NCBI RefSeq assembly: GCF_001417775.1
Contig: NZ_BBZJ01000026.1
Span: forward strand, 61,752-125,751
Length of the DNA stretch: 64,000 nt
Reading direction: 5' to 3'
DNA from: Streptomyces sp. TP-A0356
GTDB lineage: Bacteria > Actinomycetota > Actinomycetes > Streptomycetales > Streptomycetaceae
Part shown: piece after piece, positions 1 to 9,240 of the stretch
How the letters are laid out: each line of letters begins with the position of its first letter
Position numbering within the stretch: position 1 is the stretch's first letter
Notes under the pieces: model-generated
Told to the model about the DNA's origin: nothing
The model's input: the letters and a program-made list of their open reading frames with translations, nothing else
The model's database searches: none
Made by a program: the position numbers and the translations under genes

Positions 1-126
1 GGCCGCTCACTGGGGCCGCCCGCCCGTCGGCGCACGGCCGGGCCGTGCGCCACGGCTGAACCCGTTCGGGTGGGATATGGCGCGCGCCGTCACCGCGCGA
101 CCCGTGCGCGCTGGTAGCCGTGGTCC

Positions 127-1629
127 ATGCCGCACAGCCTCCGTTCCGTGATCCCCCGTGCCCGCCGTGCCCGGGCGGCCCTGCTCGCCTCCGCCGCCTC
201 CGTCTGCCTGATCGCCGCCGGCGTGCCCTCGCCCCCCGAGCCGCTGGGCATCGGCGACCGGCTCTTCCCGACCCTCGGCAACCCCGGTTACGACGTCCGG
301 TCGTACGACCTCTCCTTCGTCTATCCCGGCAGCAACAGCAAGCCGCTGGCCGCCGTCACCAGCATCCGGGCGCTCGTCACCGAGCCGCTGAAGCGGATCA
401 ACCTGGACTTCGCGCACGGCACGGTGCAGTCCGTCGACGTCAACGGCGCGCCCGCGACCTTCACCAGCGCCGGGGAGGACCTGGTGATCACGCCGAACAC
501 CCCGCTCCCCAAGGGCAGCGCGCTGCGGATCACCGTGCGGCACACCAGTGACCCCGTTGCCGAGAAGGGCCGGGACGGCGGCTGGGTGCGGACCGAGGAC
601 GGACTGGTGATGGCCAACCAGGCCGACGCCGCCCACCTGGTCTTCCCCTGCAACGACCACCCCTCCGACAAGGCGATGTTCACCTTCCACGTGACCACGC
701 CGGAGGGCTACACGGCCGTGGCGAACGGCGTGCCCGTGCGCACCGAGCGAGCGGGCGGGGAGACCACCTGGACCTACCGCACCGAGCACCCCATGGCCAC
801 CGAACTGGCCCAGGTCTCCATCGGCCGCACCGTCGTACTGCACCGACGCGGTCCGCACGGCCTGCCCATCCGCGATGTCGTCCCCGCCGAGGACCAGGCG
901 CTCCTCGAACCGTGGCTGGAGAAGACCGCCGACCAGATCGCGTGGATGGAGAAGAAGGTCGGCCCGTACCCCTTCGAGACGTACGGAATGCTGATCGCGC
1001 GGGCTCAGACCGGCTTCGAACTGGAGACACAGACCCTCTCCCTCTTCGAGAAGGAGCTGTTCACCGCCTCCTCGTATCCCAAGTGGTACGTGGAGTCCAT
1101 CGCGCTGCACGAGCTGTCCCACCAGTGGTTCGGCGACAGCGTCAGCCCGCGCACCTGGTCCGACCTCTGGCTGAACGAGGGGCACGCCACCTGGTACGAG
1201 GCCCTGTACGCGGAAGAGACCGCGCACCACTCCATGGAGCAGCGCATGAAGGCGGCGTACGCCCTCTCCGACCGCTGGCGCGCCCTCGGCGGACCGCCCG
1301 CCGAGCCCAAGGAGCCCGAGGCCGGCCAGAAGATCAGCCTCTTCCGGCCGAACGTCTACGACGGCGCCGCACTCGTGCTGTACGCGCTGCGCCAGGAGAT
1401 CGGCACCGCCGCCTTCGAGCACCTGGAGCGGGCCTGGGTCGCGGTGCACCGGGACCGCACGGCGACCACGGCCGACTTCGAGCGCCTGGCGTCCACCGTC
1501 GCGGGACGGGATCTGAGCGCCTTCTTCCAGGGCTGGCTCCACGGCCAGAAGACCCCGCCGATGCCGGGGCACCCGGACTGGGCGAGCGGGCCCGCGGAGG
1601 CTCCGGCCGGGGCGCGACAAGTCGGATGA
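127..1629 (+). CDS. Secreted M1-family zinc metallopeptidase
   Basis: A 500-residue protein with an Arg-rich N-terminus and a hydrophobic stretch at about residues 18-34, read as a signal peptide. The gluzincin motif HELSH lies at residues 328-332 and the third zinc ligand is Glu351 in NEGH, the HEXXH-(18)-E spacing of M1 aminopeptidases. The usual GAMEN exopeptidase motif is replaced by a GFELE-like sequence upstream of HELSH. The protein ends soon after the catalytic domain, so it lacks the long C-terminal domain of PepN. The ATG has no clear Shine-Dalgarno, and a TAGCCG-like -10 lies about 13 bases upstream, so a near-leaderless mRNA is possible. Role inferred: extracytoplasmic peptide trimming. 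Confidence 0.9.
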   Translation: MPHSLRSVIPRARRARAALLASAASVCLIAAGVPSPPEPLGIGDRLFPTLGNPGYDVRSYDLSFVYPGSNSKPLAAVTSIRALVTEPLKRINLDFAHGTVQSVDVNGAPATFTSAGEDLVITPNTPLPKGSALRITVRHTSDPVAEKGRDGGWVRTEDGLVMANQADAAHLVFPCNDHPSDKAMFTFHVTTPEGYTAVANGVPVRTERAGGETTWTYRTEHPMATELAQVSIGRTVVLHRRGPHGLPIRDVVPAEDQALLEPWLEKTADQIAWMEKKVGPYPFETYGMLIARAQTGFELETQTLSLFEKELFTASSYPKWYVESIALHELSHQWFGDSVSPRTWSDLWLNEGHATWYEALYAEETAHHSMEQRMKAAYALSDRWRALGGPPAEPKEPEAGQKISLFRPNVYDGAALVLYALRQEIGTAAFEHLERAWVAVHRDRTATTADFERLASTVAGRDLSAFFQGWLHGQKTPPMPGHPDWASGPAEAPAGARQVG

Positions 1630-1692
1630 CGAGACGGGCCGTGCCGTGCGACCATCGTCGGGTCGGCGGCGCGGCCCCCAGGGCGGGTGACC

Positions 1693-1719
1693 GGGAATGT
1701 CCCGGGGTACTCAAGCGTT
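1693..1719 (+). promoter_or_regulatory. SigR-type promoter of hflX
   Basis: GGGAAT at 1693-1698 is followed by exactly 18 bases and then GTT at 1717-1719. This matches the Streptomyces SigR consensus (GGGAAT-N18-GTT) for the thiol-oxidative stress regulon. It lies 80 bases before the hflX start codon on the same strand. The match is seen directly; SigR control is inferred. Confidence 0.8.
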
Positions 1720-1798
1720 GTGACCTCTGGCGAGTGGTGTGACGGGGACGGCCCGCACTCCGCCGCCGCAATCGAATCCCCAGACACGTAAGGATCCA

Positions 1799-3289
1799 AT
1801 GACCTCCTCTTCTTCCTCTTCCCAGGACACCAAGCGCTTTGCGCACGCCTACCCCGAGGGTCTTCGGGCCGATGCCCTGATGGAAGAGGACGTCGCCTGG
1901 AGCCACGAGATCGACGGAGAGCGCGACGGCGACCAGTTCGACCGCTCCGAGCGTGCGGCCCTGCGTCGTGTCGCGGGACTGTCCACCGAGCTCGAGGACG
2001 TCACCGAGGTCGAGTACCGACAGCTGCGCCTGGAGCGCGTCGTGCTCGTCGGGGTGTGGACCACGGGGACCGCGGAGGACGCGGACAACTCGCTCGCCGA
2101 GCTGGCCGCCCTCGCGGAGACCGCGGGCGCGCTCGTGCTCGACGGCGTGATCCAGCGCCGCGACAAGCCGGACGCGGCGACCTACATCGGTTCCGGCAAG
2201 GCCGCGGAGCTGCGGGACATCGTGCTCGAAACGGGTGCCGACACCGTCATCTGCGACGGTGAGCTCGGCCCCGGCCAGCTGATCCACCTCGAGGACATCG
2301 TCAAGGTCAAGGTCATCGACCGTACGGCCCTGATCCTGGACATCTTCGCCCAGCACGCCAAGTCCCGAGAGGGCAAGGCGCAGGTCGCGCTCGCGCAGAT
2401 GCAGTACATGCTGCCGCGGCTGCGCGGCTGGGGTCAGTCGCTGTCCCGGCAGATGGGCGGCGGCAGCGGCGGCCTGGCGACCCGTGGTCCCGGTGAGACC
2501 AAGATCGAGACGGACCGGCGGCGGATCCGCGAGAAGATGGCGAAGATGCGCCGGGAGATCGCGGAGATGAAGACCGGCCGCGAGATCAAGCGCCAGGAGC
2601 GCAGGCGCCACAAGGTGCCCTCGGTCGCCATCGCGGGCTACACCAACGCCGGCAAGTCCTCCCTGCTCAACCGCCTCACGGGCGCGGGCGTCCTGGTCGA
2701 GAACGCGCTGTTCGCGACCCTCGACCCGACCGTGCGCAGGGCGGAGACCCCGAGCGGCCGGCTGTACACGCTGGCGGACACCGTCGGCTTCGTACGGCAC
2801 CTGCCGCACCACCTGGTCGAGGCGTTCCGCTCCACCATGGAAGAGGTCGGCGACTCCGACCTGATCCTGCACGTGGTGGACGGCTCGCACCCGGCACCGG
2901 AGGAGCAGCTGGCCGCCGTACGCGAGGTGATCAGGGACGTCGGCGCCACCGACGTGCCCGAGATCGTCGTGATCAACAAGGCGGACACGGCCGACCCGCT
3001 GGTGCTCCAGCGGCTGCTGCGGATCGAGAAGCGCTCCCTCGCCGTCTCGGCCCGTACCGGCGAGGGCATCAGGGAACTGCTCGCGCTCATCGACAACGAG
3101 CTGCCCAGGCCCTCGGTGGAGATCGAGGTGATCGTGCCCTACACGCAGGGCCGTCTGATCGCCCGCGCCCACTCCGAGGGCGAGGTGATCTCCGAGGAGC
3201 ACACCCCGGAGGGCACGCTGCTCAAGGCCCGGGTGCACGAGGAACTGGCCGCTGAGCTGGCGCCCTACGTTCCGGCATCGGCCGTCTGA
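1799..3289 (+). CDS. hflX: Ribosome-associated GTPase HflX
   Basis: A 496-residue HflX. The N-terminal HflX domain is followed by the glycine-rich GPGETKIETDRR segment (about residue 230), a long basic helix, then the G domain with GYTNAGKSS (P-loop, about residue 280), a G2 region at LFATLDPTV, DTVGF (G3) and NKAD (G4). HflX binds the 50S subunit and rescues or splits stalled ribosomes under stress. ATG 1799 is preceded by TAAGGA at 1788-1793; an in-frame ATG at 1739 has no better ribosome site. A SigR-type promoter sits immediately upstream, fitting a translation-stress role. Confidence 0.95.
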   Translation: MTSSSSSSQDTKRFAHAYPEGLRADALMEEDVAWSHEIDGERDGDQFDRSERAALRRVAGLSTELEDVTEVEYRQLRLERVVLVGVWTTGTAEDADNSLAELAALAETAGALVLDGVIQRRDKPDAATYIGSGKAAELRDIVLETGADTVICDGELGPGQLIHLEDIVKVKVIDRTALILDIFAQHAKSREGKAQVALAQMQYMLPRLRGWGQSLSRQMGGGSGGLATRGPGETKIETDRRRIREKMAKMRREIAEMKTGREIKRQERRRHKVPSVAIAGYTNAGKSSLLNRLTGAGVLVENALFATLDPTVRRAETPSGRLYTLADTVGFVRHLPHHLVEAFRSTMEEVGDSDLILHVVDGSHPAPEEQLAAVREVIRDVGATDVPEIVVINKADTADPLVLQRLLRIEKRSLAVSARTGEGIRELLALIDNELPRPSVEIEVIVPYTQGRLIARAHSEGEVISEEHTPEGTLLKARVHEELAAELAPYVPASAV

Positions 3290-3320
3290 CCCACAGCGGT
3301 CCCGGCCGTCCGACCCACGG

Positions 3321-3360
3321 CGGAAGGCCCGCTCCCTGTCGACAGGGAGCGGGCCTTCCG
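3321..3360. terminator. Perfect 40-bp palindrome, bidirectional terminator
   Basis: Two 20-base arms meet without a loop at GTCGAC. It sits between the convergent hflX and the minus-strand protease, so it can end both transcripts. A partial second copy of the right arm (ACAGGGAGCGGGCC) follows at 3366-3379. Confidence 0.9.
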
Positions 3361-3468
3361 CGTCTACAGGGAGCGGGCCCGCCGCCGTCTGTCCGGAGCC
3401 TGTCGGGTGCCGGCCGGCCGAGATCCTAACCAGGTGTCGGCCGTCCGACACCTGTCAGGTGCGCTGTG

Positions 3469-4695
3469 TCACTGGGCGGCGAACTTCTTGCTGACCGACT
3501 CGTAGACGCCCTTGGCCACCGGGCCCAGCCGCGGTCCGGCCAGCCAGCCCGACGACACCGGGCCGATCGAGGTGTTGGAGACCAGCGCGGGCTTGCCGTT
3601 CGCGCCCGTCTCCACCCAGCCGCCACCGGAGGAACCGCCCGTCATGGTGCAGCCGATGCGGTACATCGTCGGGTCCGTCCTCACGATCGAGAGCCGCCCC
3701 GGCTTGTCCTGGCACTGGTACAGCTTCTGGCCGTCGAACGGTGCCGCCGCCGGGTAGCCGGTCGCCGTGATGCCGGCGACCTTGGACACGGCAGGCGCGT
3801 TGAAGTTCACCGGGAGCGCCGAACCGACCGTCTCCTCCAGGGACTTGCCGCCGCTGCCCTTCTCCGGTGTCACATGGATGACGGCGAAGTCGTACGACGC
3901 GCCCTGGCCGCCCGTCTCGCCGCCCTGCTCGATCCACTGCTGCGAGGTCTGCGCCCAGTCACCCCACCAGACGCCGTACGGGGCGACCTCCTCCCTGGTG
4001 GCGTTCTTCAACTGCGCCTCCGTCCTGCCGGAGTTGTTGTACGTCGGCACGAACGCGATGTTGCGGTACCAGCCGCCCTTCTTGCCGGCGTGTACGCAGT
4101 GGCCCGCGGTCCACACGAGGTTGGACTTGCCGGGGTGGGCCGGGTCCTCGACCACGGTCGCCGAGCAGACCATCGTGCCCCCGGGCGCGTCGAAGAACAC
4201 TTTGCCCGCCGTGGGCGCGTTGTCGTGGTACGCGGCCGCCACCGCCCGCGCCCTCACCGGTGCCGGGGTCGGGTCCGTGACCCCCTGGTCGCCCGAGAGG
4301 TCGTTGTCGCTGACGCCCTTGTCGGGGTCATTGGCCCTGCGCATCCGGTCCGGGTCCCACAGCCCCTTGATGATCGGGTTGATGAACTCGTCGGCCTGGC
4401 GCAGCCACTGGTCCCTGTTCCAGTTCTTCCAGGCGCCGTTCTTCCACTTGTCGATGTCGATCCCGTGTTCCTTGAGCTTCTGCCTGATGTCGTCCGGGAC
4501 CTTGATCTTGCCGTCGCCCGCGGCGGACGCGGACGCGCTCGCCTCACCGCTCGCCTTGGCGTCGCCGCCCGAGTTGCACGCCGTCGTGGTCAGCGCCAGC
4601 ACGGTGGCGAGGCCGACCGCAGCCAGCACGGGGGAGGTTCCCCGGCGCGCACTCCCTTCTCGGCGGACGGCGAAGAGCGGGCGTATGGGTCGCAT
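3469..4695 (-). CDS. Secreted trypsin-like serine protease, probable lipoprotein
   Basis: A 408-residue protein when started at ATG 4695. The N-terminus is basic, then hydrophobic, then ends in a lipobox-like LTTTAC followed by NSGG and an Ala/Ser-rich linker, which fits lipidation outside the membrane. The triad is visible: His in WTAGHC, Asp in SYDFAVIHV and Ser in TMTGGSSGGGW, all typical of chymotrypsin-fold proteases. A longer in-frame start 22 codons upstream would place an odd extension before the signal peptide. It converges on hflX and is transcribed away from the siderophore operon. The substrate is unknown. Confidence 0.88.
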   Translation of the reverse strand: MRPIRPLFAVRREGSARRGTSPVLAAVGLATVLALTTTACNSGGDAKASGEASASASAAGDGKIKVPDDIRQKLKEHGIDIDKWKNGAWKNWNRDQWLRQADEFINPIIKGLWDPDRMRRANDPDKGVSDNDLSGDQGVTDPTPAPVRARAVAAAYHDNAPTAGKVFFDAPGGTMVCSATVVEDPAHPGKSNLVWTAGHCVHAGKKGGWYRNIAFVPTYNNSGRTEAQLKNATREEVAPYGVWWGDWAQTSQQWIEQGGETGGQGASYDFAVIHVTPEKGSGGKSLEETVGSALPVNFNAPAVSKVAGITATGYPAAAPFDGQKLYQCQDKPGRLSIVRTDPTMYRIGCTMTGGSSGGGWVETGANGKPALVSNTSIGPVSSGWLAGPRLGPVAKGVYESVSKKFAAQ

Positions 4696-5033
4696 GGTCT
4701 GAACTCCCCCTGGGATGAACCTGATTGAGGTGGACGTGTACCGCCGTGGAGCGCGGGACATCGTAAATGATCACTGCTTCCGCTGAACGGCACCACACAC
4801 TATGCGGTGGCTGTGGGGGACTTCCCACGGAACGGCAACAGTTGCGTCACGGCGGCGACCACCGGAGCACCTCCCTCCGGGCAGGTCCGGCGTCAAGGAA
4901 GTCGTGTCGGGGATCATCGGCAAGGATCTTCCCCCCACCCGCTTCCACGGACCCTTCACGTCGTTGTTACGCACGGGGGACCTGCGTTCGTGCTCAACCC
5001 TCGGCTTCCTGGACAGCGGGAGGAACTGACGTC
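4696..5033. other. Divergent intergenic region, protease / siderophore operon
   Basis: This holds the promoters of the minus-strand protease and the plus-strand aminotransferase. I looked for an iron box (TTAGGTTAGGCTCACCTAA or its reverse complement) and saw none. The ribosome site GGGAGGA at 5018-5024 serves the aminotransferase. Confidence 0.6.
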
Positions 5034-6692
5034 GTGACCGTGACGGAGACCGCGGTGGTGCCGCCGCTAGCAACCGTGGACGGCGAGCCGGAGAGGTCCG
5101 CGGCAGCCGAGGACGAGCGTGCGGCGCGTGAGGGGGCTCCCGCAACCGAAGCGGTGCGCGCCGCGCACGAGGGCATTCTGCGGCGGCAGTCGGCGCGCGA
5201 GTCCGCCGCGCGCACCTATGCGCGCGCCCTGCCGATCGTGCCCGTGCGGGCGCGTGGGCTCACCATCGAGGGCGCCGACGGGCGCCGTTACCTCGACTGC
5301 CTCTCCGGCGCGGGCACCCTGGCCCTCGGCCACAACCACCCGGTGGTCCTGGAGGCGATCCGGAAGGTCCTCGACTCGGGTGCCCCGCTGACCGTCCTGG
5401 ACCTGGCCACGCCCGTGAAGGACGCCTTCACCACCGAGCTGTTCCGCACCCTGCCGCCCGGCTTCGCCGACCACGCCCGCGTGCAGTTCTGCGGCCCGGC
5501 CGGGACGGACGCCGTGGAGGCCGCCCTGAAGCTGGTGCGCATGGCGACCGGCCGGACCGGGATCCTCGCCTTCACCGGCGCGTACCACGGGATGACCGCG
5601 GGGGCGCTGGAGGCGTCAGGGGGCGCGACCGATGTACGGGTGACGCGGCTGCCGTATCCGCTGGACTACCGCTGCCCCTTCGGAGTCGGTGGCGAGCGCG
5701 GTGCCGAACTCGCCGCCCGCTGGACCGAGTCCGTGCTCGACGACGACAAGTCGGGCGTACCACTGCCCGCCGGGATGATCCTCGAACCGGTGCAGGGCGA
5801 GGGCGGGGTGAACCCCGCGCCGGACGCGTGGATGCGCCGGATGCGGGAGATCACGAGGAACCGGTCGATCCCGTTGATCGCTGACGAGGTGCAGACGGGT
5901 GTGGGCCGGACCGGACGCTTCTGGGCGGTCGAGCACAGCGGTGTGGTCCCGGACGTGATGGTCCTCTCCAAGGCGATCGGCGGCAGCCTGCCGCTCGCTG
6001 TCGTGGTCTACCGCGACGACCTCGACGTCTGGCAACCCGGCGCCCACGCGGGCACGTTCCGCGGCAACCAGCTCGCCATGGCCGCCGGCACGGCGACCCT
6101 CGCGTACGTCCGTGAGAACCGCCTCGCCGAGCGCGCAGCCACGCTCGGCGCCCGACTGCTGACGCAACTCCGCTCCCTGGCGGCCGAGTTCCCGTGCATC
6201 GGGGATGTGCGGGGCCGGGGGCTGATGATCGGCATCGAGCTGGTGAACCCCGAGGGCGCGCCCGAACGGGTGCCCCTGGACTCGCCGACCGCCGGTGCCG
6301 GTGCCGGTGCCGAGGCTGCGGATGCCGGAGGTGCCGATGCCGGGGTCGCGGGCTTCCGGGGCGCTGATCGGGGCGGTGGCGATTCGGGGGGTGTCGGTTT
6401 CGGGAGTCCCGGCTTCGGGAGCGCTGGTCGGGGCGGTGTCGAGCCCGGGGGCGTCGGCTTCGGGGCGGTCGGCCCTGGGGGCGCCGGGGCCTGTCCCGCC
6501 GCGCCCGCGCTGGCCGCCGCCGTCCGGCGGGAGTGCCTGCGACGCGGACTGATCGTGGAGCTGGGCGGGCGGCAGGCGAGTGTGGTCCGGCTGCTGCCGC
6601 CCCTGACGATCAGCGACGAGCAGGCGAGCGCGGTCCTTGACCGGCTCGCGGACGCGGTGGCCGCGGTGGCCCGGGGTCCCTTACACCCCTGA
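5034..6692 (+). CDS. Class III PLP aminotransferase, diaminobutyrate/2-oxoglutarate type
   Basis: A 552-residue fold-type I transaminase started at GTG 5034 behind GGGAGGA. The PLP-binding Lys313 is in SKAIGGS and Asp284 is in ADEVQTGVGRTG. The family makes 2,4-diaminobutyrate, as in RhbA of rhizobactin synthesis. It is first of three co-directional genes with an IucA/IucC synthetase and an acyltransferase, so a role in supplying a diamine precursor is inferred. Residues about 417-490 are a glycine/alanine repeat inserted just before the C-terminal segment. Ordinary family members are about 430-480 residues long, so the insertion explains the excess length. Confidence 0.88.
   Translation: MTVTETAVVPPLATVDGEPERSAAAEDERAAREGAPATEAVRAAHEGILRRQSARESAARTYARALPIVPVRARGLTIEGADGRRYLDCLSGAGTLALGHNHPVVLEAIRKVLDSGAPLTVLDLATPVKDAFTTELFRTLPPGFADHARVQFCGPAGTDAVEAALKLVRMATGRTGILAFTGAYHGMTAGALEASGGATDVRVTRLPYPLDYRCPFGVGGERGAELAARWTESVLDDDKSGVPLPAGMILEPVQGEGGVNPAPDAWMRRMREITRNRSIPLIADEVQTGVGRTGRFWAVEHSGVVPDVMVLSKAIGGSLPLAVVVYRDDLDVWQPGAHAGTFRGNQLAMAAGTATLAYVRENRLAERAATLGARLLTQLRSLAAEFPCIGDVRGRGLMIGIELVNPEGAPERVPLDSPTAGAGAGAEAADAGGADAGVAGFRGADRGGGDSGGVGFGSPGFGSAGRGGVEPGGVGFGAVGPGGAGACPAAPALAAAVRRECLRRGLIVELGGRQASVVRLLPPLTISDEQASAVLDRLADAVAAVARGPLHP
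6283..6500 (+). repeat. In-frame Gly/Ala-coding degenerate repeat inside the aminotransferase
   Basis: Short G-rich units such as GGTGCCG and TCGGGGGCG recur and encode GAGAGAEAADAGG- and GVGFGSPGF-like stretches. The flanks are conserved transaminase sequence and the frame stays open. Confidence 0.75.
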
Positions 6693-6841
6693 GCACGCGT
6701 GCCGCGCTCCTCGGCCCGGCACCGCGGCCCAACCGGCCCCACCCCCACCCACGTCCCACCAGGAAGGCCCAGGGCCTCGCACCCGCCCGTACCGCACGGC
6801 CCGTCGCCGCACGAGCCGGAACCACCTCACGAGGAACGCCC

Positions 6842-9202
6842 TTGAACGCCACCCCCAGCCACGACGGCGAACCCCACACCTCCGAGCGCGAGCCGGGCCC
6901 CGCAGGGGCCGCCGCGCTCGCACCGGGGGCCGACGCGGTACCCCGGCAGAAGGCCGCGTCACCGGAGGTCGCAGAGGTGCGCGGCCCCGGCGCCGACCTG
7001 CTGGACCATCCCGACGCGTACACGGCCGCCCAGATCGCGACCGTGGAGAACCTGCTGCGCTGCTGGGTCCGTGAGCACGACCTAGCCGCGCCCGCCGACG
7101 GCACTCTGCGCATCCCGCTCCGCGCCAGCGGTACGGCCCTCCTCGCCCCCGTCCACTACTGGTCCCCGACCGGCTGGCACCGCTTCGGCCCCCCGCGTCT
7201 GGCCGGCGCACCTGGGTGGGCCCCACCGGCGGACGCGGTGACGGTGGCGGCCCTGCTGGCACGGGAACCGACGCCAACCCACCCGGCCACGGCCCAGGGC
7301 GCCGACCCGGCACCGGACCCTGACCGGGCGCCGGACCCGGCACTGGACGCGGTCCCGGTCCCGGCACCGGACCCGGCACTGGACCCGGTCCCGGCACCGG
7401 TCTCGGCGCCGGCACCGGCACTGGACGCGGTCCCGGTCCCGGCACCGGTCCCGGCACTAGACCCGGTCTCGGCAGGGGCTCCGGTCCCGGCACCGGTCTC
7501 GGCGCCAGGTTCCATGCCCGGCGCCACGCCGGGTCCCATCGCCGGTGCGGCAGCGGACTCCGGGGCGGACCGGGTGCCGGGCCTCGCGCCGGGCGCCCCA
7601 TGGGGCCCCGTGGTGGATCCCGCGCCGGGCTCTGCGCCAGGCCGCCCCTCAGGCCTCCCGCAGGGCTCCCCCTCGGCCACCCCGCCCTCCCCGCACGACG
7701 CCACGTCGAGCAGGGCATCGGACCCGGCGCCCGGCTTCGCGTCGTGCCACCTCGGCGATCTGGTGAGCCGTGTCGCCGACTCCGTCCGCCGGACCGAGGC
7801 CTTCATCGCGGATCGCCGTGGGCACCCCGTCGACGGGAGTGACCTCTTCCTCTCGGCCGAACAGGCGCTGCTGCTCGGTCACCCGCTGCACCCGACGGCC
7901 AAGAGCCGCGAGGGCCTCTCCGACGCCGAGGCCCGCCGCTACTCGCCCGAACTGCGCGGCTGCTTCCCGCTGCACTGGCTGGCGGTCGCGCCCTCGGTAC
8001 TCGCGGCGGACTCGGCGTGGACCGAGCGCGGCGTGCCCGTGCCCGCGGGCCGGCTGACCGAACGGCTCGCGGGCCCGGACCTTCCGCTGCCCGACGGGTT
8101 CAGAGCGCTTCCGCTGCATCCCTGGCAGGCACGGGAAATCCGGCACCGCCCCGAGGTCGTGGCCCTGCTGGACGCCGGACTGCTCCGGGATCTCGGCCCG
8201 TACGGCGAGCCCTGGCACCCCACCTCCTCCGTGCGCACCGTCCACCGCTCGGGCGCCCCCGCGATGCTGAAGCTGTCGCTGGGCCTGCGCATCACCAACT
8301 CCCGCCGGGAGAACCTCCGCAAGGAACTCCACCGGGGCGTCGAGGTGCACCGTCTGCTGCGCGGTGGCGTCGGCAAGCAGTGGCGGTCCGCGCACCCCCG
8401 CTTCGACATCGTCCGCGACCCGGCCTGGCTCGCCGTCGACGACCAGGACGGCATCCCCGTGACCGGGCTGGACGTGGTGATCCGGCACAACCCGTTCGCG
8501 CCGACCGTCGATGCCTCGTGCGTCGCCGGACTCGTCTCGCCGAGGCCCCGCGCCGCGCTCGCCGGACAGCGGCGCCCCGTCCTGCGCTCCCGGCTCGCCG
8601 AGATCGTCACCCGCCTCGCGGTGCGCACCGGGCGCTCACGCGCGGCCGTCACCACCGAGTGGTTCCTGCGCTACCTCGAACAGGTCGTGCGCCCCGTGCT
8701 CTGGCTGGACAGCGAGGCCGGCGTAGCCCTGGAGGCACACCAGCAGAACACCGTGCTCCTGCTGGACCCCGACGGCTGGCCCACGGGCGGACGCTACCGG
8801 GACAACCAGGGCTACTACTTCCGCGAGTCCCGCCGCGGCGAACTCGACGCCCGGCTGCCCGGCATCGGTGCGCACAGCGACACGTTCGTCCCGGACGAGG
8901 TGACCGACGAGCGCTTCGCGTACTACCTCGGCATCAACAACGTGCTCGGCCTCATCGGCGCGTTCGGCTCCCAGCGCCTCGCCGACGAACGGCTGTTGCT
9001 CGCCGCCTTCCGCCACTTCCTGGCCCGCGTCGCCACCGGGCCCGACCGGCTGCGCACGCCTCTGCCCGCCCATCTGCTCGACTCACCCGTACTGCGCTGC
9101 AAGGCCAATCTGCTGACCCGGCTGCACGGCCTCGACGAGCTCGTCGGCCCGGTCGACAGCCAGTCCGTCTACGTCACCATCGCCAACCCCCTCCATTCCT
9201 GA
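6842..9202 (+). CDS. IucA/IucC-family NIS siderophore synthetase
   Basis: A 786-residue NRPS-independent siderophore synthetase. These enzymes adenylate a carboxylate such as citrate and condense it with an amine or hydroxylamine. Family features in the C-terminal two-thirds are HPLHPTAKSREGL (ATP-binding loop), LHPWQ, TSSVRTVHR, KLSLGLRITNSRREN and EAHQQNTVLLL. Start is TTG 6842, about five bases behind GAGGAA. Between about residues 150 and 290 there is an Ala/Pro/Asp/Val-rich repeat not typical of the family, which is usually about 580-620 residues. It lies 149 bases after the aminotransferase, in the same probable operon. Confidence 0.93.
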   Translation: MNATPSHDGEPHTSEREPGPAGAAALAPGADAVPRQKAASPEVAEVRGPGADLLDHPDAYTAAQIATVENLLRCWVREHDLAAPADGTLRIPLRASGTALLAPVHYWSPTGWHRFGPPRLAGAPGWAPPADAVTVAALLAREPTPTHPATAQGADPAPDPDRAPDPALDAVPVPAPDPALDPVPAPVSAPAPALDAVPVPAPVPALDPVSAGAPVPAPVSAPGSMPGATPGPIAGAAADSGADRVPGLAPGAPWGPVVDPAPGSAPGRPSGLPQGSPSATPPSPHDATSSRASDPAPGFASCHLGDLVSRVADSVRRTEAFIADRRGHPVDGSDLFLSAEQALLLGHPLHPTAKSREGLSDAEARRYSPELRGCFPLHWLAVAPSVLAADSAWTERGVPVPAGRLTERLAGPDLPLPDGFRALPLHPWQAREIRHRPEVVALLDAGLLRDLGPYGEPWHPTSSVRTVHRSGAPAMLKLSLGLRITNSRRENLRKELHRGVEVHRLLRGGVGKQWRSAHPRFDIVRDPAWLAVDDQDGIPVTGLDVVIRHNPFAPTVDASCVAGLVSPRPRAALAGQRRPVLRSRLAEIVTRLAVRTGRSRAAVTTEWFLRYLEQVVRPVLWLDSEAGVALEAHQQNTVLLLDPDGWPTGGRYRDNQGYYFRESRRGELDARLPGIGAHSDTFVPDEVTDERFAYYLGINNVLGLIGAFGSQRLADERLLLAAFRHFLARVATGPDRLRTPLPAHLLDSPVLRCKANLLTRLHGLDELVGPVDSQSVYVTIANPLHS
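7300..7535 (+). repeat. Tandem PxPAxD-coding repeat inside the NIS synthetase
   Basis: Units such as CCGGCACTGGAC and GCGGTCCCGGTCCCGGCACC recur in direct orientation and encode PAPDPALDAVPVP-like segments. The frame is maintained throughout. It separates the N-terminal 145 residues from the catalytic core. Confidence 0.8.
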
Positions 9203-9240
9203 GGAACATGCCCCATTCGTCTCCTGAGAGGAGCGTCGCC

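Noticed and set aside
1334..3451. A 705-codon minus-strand open frame opposite hflX
   Set aside because: It is antisense to hflX, has no homology or ribosome site, and results from high GC that removes stop codons.
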